A DNA stretch of 35,705 nucleotides, taken from positions 1 to 35,705 of the forward strand of contig WFZS01000015.1 of assembly GCA_015489465.1 (NCBI GenBank), in the 5' to 3' direction. The position numbers were made by a program, and so were the translations under genes. Under the pieces are notes generated by a model. The model worked only from the letters and a program-made list of their open reading frames with translations. It did no database searches and was not told the origin of the DNA. Source of the stretch: Bacteroidales bacterium (GTDB taxonomy: Bacteria > Bacteroidota > Bacteroidia > Bacteroidales > F082). Below, in pieces: positions 26,253 through 34,003 of this stretch. Position 1 is the first letter of the stretch, and the number at the start of each line of letters is the position of its first letter.

Positions 26253-27437
26253 CTATTTTTTATTTTCTACCGAAGCCTTCATCAATTTTTCCAATTTGAA
26301 AGTAGCTTCACTCCAACTGTAATTTTTGTGAACAAAATCGTATCCTTTATTTGCCAGTTTTTCTGCAAATTCCTTATCATCAAGCAACCTGATGATATTG
26401 CCGGCAAGCTCCTCAGCCGTTTCTCCAACCAAAATTTCTTTACCCGTATGCGCTTGTAAAGCGGCATTTGCCAAAGGTGTTGTAATAGATGGTATTTTCA
26501 TTGACATTGCTTCAAGCAATTTATTTTGAAGACCCGTGCCGATACGCATGGGAGCGATAAATATTTTTGCCGAAGCATAAGCGTCTCTTATATCATCAAG
26601 CCATCCGGAAACTTTTATTTTATCCGAAGAAAGTGCTTTGACTTTAGGGTCGGGAGAGGCTCCGGCCAAAAGTAATTTAGCCGAGGGATATTTTTCCCAA
26701 ACCAAAGACATTATTTCTTTTGCTAAAAATCCCGCGGCATCAACATTGGGAGGATAGCTCATATTACCGGTAAACACTACTTCGTAAGTTTTAGGTTTAT
26801 CCAAAGGTTTGAAAAAATCGTGGTCAACACCGTTGGGGATGACATGTATTTTATGTTTATCCTTATGTTTTATCAACTCCCTGTCGGGTACGGAAATAAT
26901 TGTCTTAACGTCAAAAATGTCAAAAACTTTTGCTTCGTAACGTGTAAGGCGTTTATACTCGAGCTTTAAAACAGGTTTAAGCCAAAAAGGTGCTTTGGAT
27001 ATCCTTCTTTTTACACCGTACGAAAAAACATCCTGATAATCAAGTGTTTTCGAAACCGGCAGGTTAATACCGTACTCGGCACTCCTTACAAGCTGACAAT
27101 AAACATGACCGGGTTTATAGTCATTGAAAAGCCTCTTAATCTTTTTATCCGCTCTCTTACTGTAAAAATAACCCACCTGCAAAGGTATTCCGTTAAAAAA
27201 AGCTTTTATAACATTAACAATAACCTGAAAAGGATTGATGTCAATAAAATTTATTGAACGGCAATAAGGCTGTAACTTTTTAAAAGCAAGTTGTTTATCG
27301 AGCTTTTTATTATGATTCAGGGCGCACAATATTATCTCGTTGTTCTTTGACAGTTCTTTTATCTGATAAAAAGCACGAAGTTTATCTCCTTTTTCCAAAG
27401 GGTACGGAACGCGAGGCAGTATTACGAATATTGTCAT
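26253..27437 (-). CDS. GT4-type glycosyltransferase
   Basis: A 394-residue GT-B glycosyltransferase with no signal peptide. The N-terminal half starts FVILPRVPYPLEKGDKLRAF, typical of the sugar-transfer enzymes grouped under TIGR03087-like proteins. The C-terminal nucleotide-sugar half (from about 215) has VVFTGNMSYPPNVDAAGFL, KLLLAGASPDP, VSGWLDDIRDAYASAKIFI and the acidic E-x7-E region around GTGLQNKLLEAMSMKIPSI. It probably adds a sugar to a lipopolysaccharide or exopolysaccharide; the donor and acceptor cannot be told. A similar enzyme lies 45 bases upstream, and lptF/G leads the operon. Confidence 0.9.
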   Translation of the reverse strand: MTIFVILPRVPYPLEKGDKLRAFYQIKELSKNNEIILCALNHNKKLDKQLAFKKLQPYCRSINFIDINPFQVIVNVIKAFFNGIPLQVGYFYSKRADKKIKRLFNDYKPGHVYCQLVRSAEYGINLPVSKTLDYQDVFSYGVKRRISKAPFWLKPVLKLEYKRLTRYEAKVFDIFDVKTIISVPDRELIKHKDKHKIHVIPNGVDHDFFKPLDKPKTYEVVFTGNMSYPPNVDAAGFLAKEIMSLVWEKYPSAKLLLAGASPDPKVKALSSDKIKVSGWLDDIRDAYASAKIFIAPMRIGTGLQNKLLEAMSMKIPSITTPLANAALQAHTGKEILVGETAEELAGNIIRLLDDKEFAEKLANKGYDFVHKNYSWSEATFKLEKLMKASVENKK

Positions 27438-27482
27438 CCCTGAATTAAAAATAATTTTCCGCCAAAATTAAGCTAAATTTCA

Positions 27483-28688
27483 TTAATCCTTTTTATTTAA
27501 AAGAGTGTTGTAAAACCTCTCTAGCTTAGCCACTACCTTGTTAATATCATGCTGTTCACGAACAAGTTCCAACGCATTTTTCCCCAATGATGCCGTAAGT
27601 TCCTTATCGGAATATAATTTTGATACGGCTTCAACGAACTCGTCTTTATCATTGGCTAACAATATATCCTTACCGTTTGTATAATTTATACCTTCGGCTG
27701 CTATTTCGGTTGCAATAACGGCTTTTGCCAATGCCATACTTTCTATTATTTTAACCCTGATTCCGCTACCGGAAAATAAAGGTGATATCAAAATGGATTT
27801 GGAACTCATAAATTCGTATGCATCATCAACTTCACCGATAACCTCAAGGTTTTTCATTTTTAAATTCATCAGCCATTTGGGCATCTCCCTGCCGGCCAAA
27901 TAAAGTTTAAGATCCGGATGCTTTTTTGAAATTTCAGGCCACACTTCTTTAACAAACCATTTTATACCTTCTTCGTTGGGCATCCAATTCATTGAGCCTA
28001 TATGAAAAAGAGCATGTTCAGGGTTAGCATTTATATATCCGGCAAATTTTTCGGTATCTATGCTAAAAGGTGCGTCTTCGACAGGAACATTACTGTTTTC
28101 TTTAAAAAATTCGGCATCTTTGGCCGTAACCGGAACTATTCCGTCGAATTTGTTAAGAACACCTCTTTCGTATTTTTCGAGTGTTGTTGCCAGATGGCGG
28201 AGATAAAATTTCTTAAGGGGATTTTTTTCTTCGTCGGCAACCCTTTTCCAAATAAGGTGTTCAATGTTATGTGCCCGCAACACTACTTTAGCATCCGAAT
28301 ATTTACGAACCACATCAAGGTATGGTGACATGTACAGATATTCAATCTGAACAATATCAAACGTATCATTTTTAAGAATCTCTACCAGTTTTTTCTCGAA
28401 AGCTTTCGAGATAAACCTTTGTACATGGTACGATTTATCGGTAAAGAGGTTTAAAAAAGCATCCAACGGTTTTATAGAAAGATCAATATATTCCAGTTCA
28501 AATTTTGTTTTCTTCTTAAAATCTTCCGGCACCTCGTCAATCTTCACAAAATATTTATTGGTATTGGCAGCCAACACCTTTACATCATGTCCGGCATCGG
28601 CAATTTTAGTTATGAAATTATACATCCCTATTGTGCCTCCTTCTATGGGAGGCCAAGGAGATTTATTACATATATAAAGTATCTTCAC
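27483..28688 (-). CDS. GT4-type glycosyltransferase
   Basis: A 401-residue GT-B glycosyltransferase. The N-terminal Rossmann half begins ILYICNKSPWPPIEGGTIGM, whose Gly-rich turn contacts the acceptor in this family, and includes VLRAHNIEHLIWKR. The C-terminal half carries ALFHIGSMNWMPNEEGIKWF, LKLYLAGREMP and the E-x7-E segment GSGIRVKIIESMALAKAVIA. It resembles the enzyme encoded 45 bases downstream in layout but not closely in sequence. Both likely act on the same surface glycan. The gene follows the LptF/G-type permease gene by 17 bases, linking sugar transfer to lipopolysaccharide transport. Confidence 0.9.
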   Translation of the reverse strand: MKILYICNKSPWPPIEGGTIGMYNFITKIADAGHDVKVLAANTNKYFVKIDEVPEDFKKKTKFELEYIDLSIKPLDAFLNLFTDKSYHVQRFISKAFEKKLVEILKNDTFDIVQIEYLYMSPYLDVVRKYSDAKVVLRAHNIEHLIWKRVADEEKNPLKKFYLRHLATTLEKYERGVLNKFDGIVPVTAKDAEFFKENSNVPVEDAPFSIDTEKFAGYINANPEHALFHIGSMNWMPNEEGIKWFVKEVWPEISKKHPDLKLYLAGREMPKWLMNLKMKNLEVIGEVDDAYEFMSSKSILISPLFSGSGIRVKIIESMALAKAVIATEIAAEGINYTNGKDILLANDKDEFVEAVSKLYSDKELTASLGKNALELVREQHDINKVVAKLERFYNTLLNKKD

Positions 28689-28705
28689 TACAGTCTTTTT
28701 TTCTT

Positions 28706-30223
28706 TTAATCGTTAATACGTTTGTTTTTCAGCTTTTTAAAAAAGTTTATTTTATCGAAAAATTTATACCAACTTTCGTAATCCAAAAGAGGAGCATCCG
28801 TTGTTGCTTTCCATGTTAAGAAAAGACCAACAGGCAAGATTACCAATGTTGACAACCAAATACCAATAACAACATTCCATTCCCCGGTTTTCACCGATTT
28901 TTCACCAATCATTGAAATAATATGATAAACGACGAAAATCAGAACAGACATAACAATCGGCATTCCCAAACCGCCTTTACGGATAATAGTGCCCAAAGGA
29001 GCTCCTACAAAAAAGAATAGTAAACATGCTATGGAAAGCTTAAACTTTTGATGCCAAACAACCTCATGCTTTGTAAGATACATCTTATTACTTTTTGCTT
29101 CCCTGCTGAAATAAGCCGCACTTTCTTTTGCACTTCTCGACAACCGTAATGCCTTTTTCAAAACTTTCTCTTTTTGATCCAAGGTAAATTCACCGAGTGC
29201 AGGATGGGCAAGCGCTAAATTTTTCATGAACAATGAATCTTTAAAATCGTATTCTTTATCAACCTTTTTCAATAATTTCTCCGCTTTCTCTTTTTTCATT
29301 GTGTCAATAGTTATAACCTTACTTAAAGAGTTATCACGCAACCTTCTCAAATAATTTTCTTTAAATGCTTTTTCCCTGGATACAAAACGTTTGGAAAGAG
29401 AATCAATGGCATAATTCAACTGTCTGATATTAAGCATTGAATAATGATTGCGAAAAAGGTCTTCGTCGGTATGATTAAGAGAAAAGTCGGACAAATCGAA
29501 CATCATTGTCTGTTTTTTAAACTTCATATATTCAAACGGTCTGGTAACCCTGTATTTTCTTTGATCGGTTATTTCCCTGTAATCGTAACCGTCATAAAGG
29601 GTAAAAACCATTTTGGATTTATCGGGGGTAAGTTCCATTATTCCTTTCTCGGCCGAAATAACTTCATTGTTGCCCATGTGGTCGGTATGATTGTATATCA
29701 AAACACCGTAAACCGTTTTATCATCTTTATCTTTTCTGTCGATTCTTATAACATAGTTATCGAGTCCGTAATAAAATATTCCTTCCGAAAGATTGAATGT
29801 CATTTTCTTTTTCCGTATATCGTACAATAAAGAACCGAATTTAAGATTTGCAACAGGCAAAATATAATTTGAGAAAAGAAAAGCTCCGATACTTATCAGG
29901 ATAGAAAGTATTACCAAAGGTTTCATTGCTTTCCTTAACGATATTCCGGCAGCTTTAATAGCGACAAGTTCGTAGTTTTCACCGAGATTTCCAAAAACCA
30001 TAATAGATGACAACAATATGGCCAACGGTAAAGCCATAGGTACAAAAGTTGTAGATGCGTAAAACATTAACTTGGCAAGTACCGACCATTCCAAACCCTT
30101 ACCCACAAACTCATCTATCCATTTCCATAAAAACTGCATCAAAAGAATAAACAGTGCTATGAAAAATGTAAATAGCAAAGGTCCCAAATAGGACTTGAGC
30201 ATATATGAATAAAGTTTTTTCAT
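28706..30223 (-). CDS. LptF/LptG-family (YjgP/YjgQ) lipopolysaccharide export permease
   Basis: A 505-residue inner-membrane permease. Three N-terminal helices (about 12-35, 48-75, 98-122) and three C-terminal ones (about 402-424, 430-448, 458-482) flank a large periplasmic beta-rich domain, the architecture of LptF/G. The start KLYSYMLKSYLGPLLFTF and the segment VPMALPLAILLSSIMVFGNL with its downstream coupling helix ENYELVAIKAAGISLRKAMK are characteristic. LptF/G work with LptB to lift lipopolysaccharide from the inner membrane; the ATPase and other Lpt parts are not in the window. It is the first gene of the five-gene operon. A helical stretch around 300-370 is longer than usual. Confidence 0.93.
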   Translation of the reverse strand: MKKLYSYMLKSYLGPLLFTFFIALFILLMQFLWKWIDEFVGKGLEWSVLAKLMFYASTTFVPMALPLAILLSSIMVFGNLGENYELVAIKAAGISLRKAMKPLVILSILISIGAFLFSNYILPVANLKFGSLLYDIRKKKMTFNLSEGIFYYGLDNYVIRIDRKDKDDKTVYGVLIYNHTDHMGNNEVISAEKGIMELTPDKSKMVFTLYDGYDYREITDQRKYRVTRPFEYMKFKKQTMMFDLSDFSLNHTDEDLFRNHYSMLNIRQLNYAIDSLSKRFVSREKAFKENYLRRLRDNSLSKVITIDTMKKEKAEKLLKKVDKEYDFKDSLFMKNLALAHPALGEFTLDQKEKVLKKALRLSRSAKESAAYFSREAKSNKMYLTKHEVVWHQKFKLSIACLLFFFVGAPLGTIIRKGGLGMPIVMSVLIFVVYHIISMIGEKSVKTGEWNVVIGIWLSTLVILPVGLFLTWKATTDAPLLDYESWYKFFDKINFFKKLKNKRIND

Positions 30224-30239
30224 TATTTAATATAAAGTG

Positions 30240-30247
30240 CAAATATA
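30240..30247 (-). promoter_or_regulatory. Candidate -7 promoter box for the lptF-to-hutH operon
   Basis: Minus-strand TATATTTG, a perfect TAnnTTTG box, with GTTTA about 19 bases upstream as a partial -33. It would give a leader of only about 10 bases. Confidence 0.45.
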
Positions 30248-30274
30248 AGCACAATGGGGTAAGAAATAAACTAA

Positions 30275-30308
30275 AAAAGGCTGCCACCCCGAAAGGTAAC
30301 AGCCTTTT
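30275..30308 (-). terminator. Terminator after the BNR-repeat T9SS gene
   Basis: AAAAGGCTG (minus strand 30308-30300) pairs with CAGCCTTTT (30283-30275), plus an inner ACC/GGT pair, followed by TTTAG. It begins 22 bases past the stop and sits right before the lptF/G promoter. Confidence 0.75.
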
Positions 30309-30329
30309 AATTTTTTAGTACAAAAACGA

Positions 30330-32195
30330 TTATTTAACAATCATTTTCTTGGTTACTGAATTTTCACCGAATTTAACTGTGTAGAAGTAAACTCCCGTAT
30401 TGAAATCTTCAACGTTTACGGTGAATTGAACACCGGCACCGTTAGAACTTCTTTGGGTTCTGTAAACTTCTTGTCCAAGCATGTTGGTTACGGAAAGTTC
30501 TACATCACCTTTAGGTGCTTTAACGTTGATGATAGTTTTTGTTGTTGCGGGGTTAGGTCTGTTTTGACCAACTTCAATTGTTGAAACGGCATTGTTTTCT
30601 TTAACACCTACCGGATAAGGAGAAATAGGTAAGTACACAATGTTGTTATCTACAGGTGAATGGTTACCACCCGAAGGTTGCAAGCTGTTACCCGGTAATC
30701 CGTCGGTTTCGTAAGCAACATGGAAAGTACCGTTTTGTGCCATCATTGAAGGATAAACACATTCGCTAGCCAAGTGGAATACATCACCTGTCAAATCTTC
30801 CGGATCTGTCCAGTTACCGTCAAGTTCGCTTTGAACTTTGTAAATATGACGATAGTTTTGTTGTAACTCATCATTTACAAAACCTAATGCCAAACCCGAA
30901 TAAACAACAGTTGCTATTGTTGTGCCGTTAGCATCTTCGGTAAGTGCCAATTGTCCCATGGTTGTCAACGAACCGTAATAAGGAGCAACACCAACTATTG
31001 AGTCACCATTTTCATTTTCATGAGTATAAGCTGCAAGCTGTCCGTTTTGATAAATCGGTAATGATGACCAATCGTCAGGAATAATTGCATTACCTATTGT
31101 AGCGGTATCCAAAGGATCCATTGTTTCATTCCAGTAAACAAGACCGTCTGTATATGGATAGTAGCTCCATGAGTTATCATCGGGAGTGTCATCAATATGG
31201 ATTTGACGTCCGAAAACTACGTGTACATTACCGTCTTTGTCTATTTGAACGTCATTGTATCCGTCACCTCCACCACATCTCGGAAGGTCTCCGCCGTTTC
31301 CGTCAAAGAACGGGTCGGGACTTTGATAGAAAGTAACTTTTTCCCATGTATCACCGTTGTCAAAAGATTTCATAACGAAACCGTCGGCAACACCACCGAA
31401 TACTACAAAAGCAATGGTGTCTCCTCTGGAAACAGCCCAAGCATAATCATCGGCACCAACACCGGCCATATCATCAGAGGTCATACCGTCAAGTATTTGC
31501 ATGTAAGGATCCCATGTTTGACCACCGTCGGTAGAACGTGAATATGTAAGAGCTTGTGTTAAACCTTCGTAAGTATAACCGCTACCTACAAGAGTAATAA
31601 GATGAATTGTATTGTGATTTTCACCTGCGGTTGTCATACGAGGCCACAAAAGTTCAGCATCATTAACAGGACTTTCGATTTGGAAAAATTGCCAATCGCC
31701 TGTTCCTTTGTTTTCCCTGTAAGAAAATTGTAACGGACCTGTACCTGTATGCGCACAAACGATTTCTCCGTTTTCGCCGTAAGCTGCATATGAAGGCCAA
31801 CCTGTACGTGTCGGCTCTAATCTTTCAGTGGGCTGAGGACCCCAAGCAGAACCGTCGTAATAGTTGTAACCGGTACCTCTGTCAGGACATCCCGGAGGGT
31901 TGTCAATACCACGTGTCCAAACGGTTCCTATTGTTCCGTCGGGCCATGCCCAGATGTGACGAGGAACTGTCGAGTTCGATTGGAGATCGTAAAATGTGTT
32001 ACCTACTACAATATCTTGACCTTTGGGTGCGGTAACTGTTGGATTAGGTGTGCTTTCATAAGGCGCTTGATAATCACCTACAATTGTTTTGGATTTTTCA
32101 ACAGTCTTGAAAAGTTGCTGTTGTTTCAATCCTTTTTGTGCCATTGTTGTTAAACCGAAGCTTAAAGCAACAACAAAAAGTAATAATCTTTTCAT
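30330..32195 (-). CDS. Secreted BNR/Asp-box protein with T9SS type A sorting domain
   Basis: A 621-residue exported protein from ATG 32195 (MKRLLLFVVALSFGLTTMAQ signal peptide); an ATG two codons earlier at 32201 is also possible. The central part has Asp-box-like turns SRSTDGGQTWD and SFDNGDTWE, seen in sialidase-type beta-propellers, and several W/DG repeats, so a propeller is likely. I do not see the sialidase Arg triad clearly, so enzyme activity is not claimed. The last about 75 residues (VGQNRPNPATTKTIINV, MLGQEVYRTQ, GVYFYTVKFG, KKMIVK) form a T9SS C-terminal sorting domain. It has its own promoter and terminator, so it is a single-gene unit. Confidence 0.87.
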   Translation of the reverse strand: MKRLLLFVVALSFGLTTMAQKGLKQQQLFKTVEKSKTIVGDYQAPYESTPNPTVTAPKGQDIVVGNTFYDLQSNSTVPRHIWAWPDGTIGTVWTRGIDNPPGCPDRGTGYNYYDGSAWGPQPTERLEPTRTGWPSYAAYGENGEIVCAHTGTGPLQFSYRENKGTGDWQFFQIESPVNDAELLWPRMTTAGENHNTIHLITLVGSGYTYEGLTQALTYSRSTDGGQTWDPYMQILDGMTSDDMAGVGADDYAWAVSRGDTIAFVVFGGVADGFVMKSFDNGDTWEKVTFYQSPDPFFDGNGGDLPRCGGGDGYNDVQIDKDGNVHVVFGRQIHIDDTPDDNSWSYYPYTDGLVYWNETMDPLDTATIGNAIIPDDWSSLPIYQNGQLAAYTHENENGDSIVGVAPYYGSLTTMGQLALTEDANGTTIATVVYSGLALGFVNDELQQNYRHIYKVQSELDGNWTDPEDLTGDVFHLASECVYPSMMAQNGTFHVAYETDGLPGNSLQPSGGNHSPVDNNIVYLPISPYPVGVKENNAVSTIEVGQNRPNPATTKTIINVKAPKGDVELSVTNMLGQEVYRTQRSSNGAGVQFTVNVEDFNTGVYFYTVKFGENSVTKKMIVK

Positions 32196-32240
32196 AATCA
32201 TAAAAATTTGTTAAACATTAATTGATTTTTCTTTTTAACG

Positions 32241-32276
32241 ATTGACAAATATATGTCAATTAAAACATAAATGCAA
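32241..32276 (-). promoter_or_regulatory. Promoter with overlapping inverted repeat for the BNR-repeat gene
   Basis: The minus strand has TTG (32276-32274), a 20-base spacer and TATATTTG (32253-32246), matching the Bacteroidota -33/-7 promoter well. ATTGACA-N6-TGTCAAT (32241-32260), a perfect 7-base inverted repeat, covers the -7 box, as an operator would. Leader to ATG about 44 bases. Confidence 0.65.
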
Positions 32277-32320
32277 TACTAAAACCACCAAACATTTAGT
32301 TATGTGCAACTTTTAACATT

Positions 32321-32647
32321 TCACAAGCCTTTTTTGGCCTTTAAAACGGAAAATGCCTTATCAATCATTTTTTCATCCATTATTATTGAAAACTCATTTG
32401 TTGTCGATAATATCTCGGTAATATTAATACCTTCCCAAGCAATAAGTTTTAAAATGTAATAATAATATCCGGGAGTCGAAGTATTTTCATCCGGAAGATA
32501 TAAAGTAATGCACGATTGGTTATCCGCTTCCGAAATCAACTTTTCTTTTTTTAAAACTTCTTTAACATCCTCTAAGGCACGCTTTCCGAAAATCACGGTG
32601 GTCTCAAAAGTACATTTGCAACCGTTAACATTGATAACAAAATCCAT
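32321..32647 (-). CDS. Stand-alone ACT-like domain protein
   Basis: A 108-residue cytosolic protein. Its C-terminal half (YYYILKLIAWEGINITEILS followed by TTNEFSIIMDEKMIDKAFSV) has the strand-helix-strand order and the G-I-N-I-x-E-I-x-S-T-x-x-E pattern of ACT domains, closest to the regulatory ACT repeats of aspartokinase. The N-terminal half (FVINVNGCKCTF) may be a partner domain or half-ACT. No catalytic domain is attached, so it is probably an amino-acid-binding regulator or a small orphan subunit. It is divergent from the aminopeptidase P gene, 63 bases apart. The ligand is unknown. Confidence 0.6.
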   Translation of the reverse strand: MDFVINVNGCKCTFETTVIFGKRALEDVKEVLKKEKLISEADNQSCITLYLPDENTSTPGYYYYILKLIAWEGINITEILSTTNEFSIIMDEKMIDKAFSVLKAKKGL

Positions 32648-32678
32648 TCATGAAAACAATTGCTTTACAAAACAATTT

Positions 32679-32686
32679 ATCTTTGA
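32679..32686 (+). promoter_or_regulatory. Candidate -7 promoter box for the pepP-xseA-xseB operon
   Basis: TATCTTTG fits TAnnTTTG and lies 24 bases before the ATG at 32711. A TTG 15 bases upstream is a little too close for the usual -33 spacing. Confidence 0.45.
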
Positions 32687-32710
32687 ACTCTTATTAAAAT
32701 TCAAAAAATC

Positions 32711-34003
32711 ATGCGCTACAAACCCATAGATAATACATTGTTTAAAAAGAACAGGGTAAATCTGGCTAGTTTGTTAAAACCCGAATCGGTGGCGGTTTTT
32801 CACTCTTCCGATTTATACCCTCGCAACGGGGATCAATACTTTAAATACCGCCAACAATCCGACTTGTTTTACTTAACGGGAATTGAACAGGAAAAAACAA
32901 TTTTGATGATTGCTCCCGGATTTCATAATGAAAAATTCAGGGAAGCTCTTTTTATATTAAAACCCGAACCAAAACTGGAAAAATGGGAAGGTCACAAATT
33001 GACCATTGAAGAAGCAAGAGAAATTTCGGGTATCGAAAATGTATTTTTTGAAGAAGATTTTGAAGTTTCATTACGGGAAGTGCTTTTGGACAGTAAAAGA
33101 ATTTACCTTAACACTAATGAATATGTAAAATTCACTCCGGAAGTAAAAGACAGAAATCAAAGAAAAGCTCTTGAGTTAAAAGAGAAATATCCTTTGCATA
33201 AATATGAACGGGTTGCACCGCTGATGAAACAACTTCGTCAGATAAAAAGCGAGGAAGAGGTTGACATTATAAGAAAAGCTTGTGAAATAACGGGAAAGGC
33301 TTTTGAGAAAGTTCTTGAAAATATAGAGCCGGGAATGAAGGAGTACGAAGTGGAAGCAATAATTACGGGTGAATTTTTACGTCACGGCTCATCAGGTCAC
33401 GGCTATGATCCGATAGTTGCTTCGGGCTTTAACGCTTGTATGCTTCATTACACCGATAATGACAACGAATGTAAAGACGGTGATATGGTTCTTATGGACA
33501 TAGGCGCCGAATATGCCAATTATACTGCGGACATGACCCGTACAATTCCGGTAAACGGAAAATTCACTGAACGTCAAAGAGAGTGCTACAATGCCGTTTT
33601 GGATATTTTTAAGGCCGCCCGCGAAATGCTTGTCCCCGGAAATACCATCGACAAGGTGAACAAAGCCGTTAACAAACTTATGGAAAAGAAAATGATAGAG
33701 TTGGGATTGTTTACTGAAAAAGAGGTTGAAAACCAAAATCCTGATAATCCGCTCTATTTTAAATATTTCATGCACGGAGTAAGTCATCCTTTGGGACTGG
33801 ATGTTCACGATGTAGGTTCCAAATACGAACCTTTTAAACCGGGGATGGTTGTAACTTGTGAACCGGGATTATACATCGAAGAGGAGAATATCGGAATAAG
33901 AATAGAAAACGATATCCTTATAACCGAAGACGGTCCCGTGGATTTGATGATAAACATACCCATTGAAGTTGATGAAATAGAATTTGCAATGAAACACAGA
34001 TAA
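32711..34003 (+). CDS. pepP: Xaa-Pro aminopeptidase (aminopeptidase P)
   Basis: A 430-residue M24-family metallopeptidase that removes the first residue from peptides with proline second. An N-terminal domain (about 1-170, with HSSDLYPRNGDQYFKYRQQS and DLFYLTG) is followed by the pita-bread catalytic domain. The dinuclear metal ligands are Asp263 (MDIGAEY), Asp274 (YTADMTRT), His359 (HGVSHPLGLDVHD), Glu384 (VTCEPGLYIE) and Glu399 (GIRIEND). All are present and length is normal. Its stop overlaps the xseA start (TAATG), so the two are translationally coupled. It is the first gene of the operon. Confidence 0.96.
   Translation: MRYKPIDNTLFKKNRVNLASLLKPESVAVFHSSDLYPRNGDQYFKYRQQSDLFYLTGIEQEKTILMIAPGFHNEKFREALFILKPEPKLEKWEGHKLTIEEAREISGIENVFFEEDFEVSLREVLLDSKRIYLNTNEYVKFTPEVKDRNQRKALELKEKYPLHKYERVAPLMKQLRQIKSEEEVDIIRKACEITGKAFEKVLENIEPGMKEYEVEAIITGEFLRHGSSGHGYDPIVASGFNACMLHYTDNDNECKDGDMVLMDIGAEYANYTADMTRTIPVNGKFTERQRECYNAVLDIFKAAREMLVPGNTIDKVNKAVNKLMEKKMIELGLFTEKEVENQNPDNPLYFKYFMHGVSHPLGLDVHDVGSKYEPFKPGMVVTCEPGLYIEEENIGIRIENDILITEDGPVDLMINIPIEVDEIEFAMKHR

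Noticed and set aside
30330-32195. Active sialidase
   Set aside because: Only two Asp-box-like turns are seen and the catalytic arginine triad and Tyr/Glu pair could not be identified.
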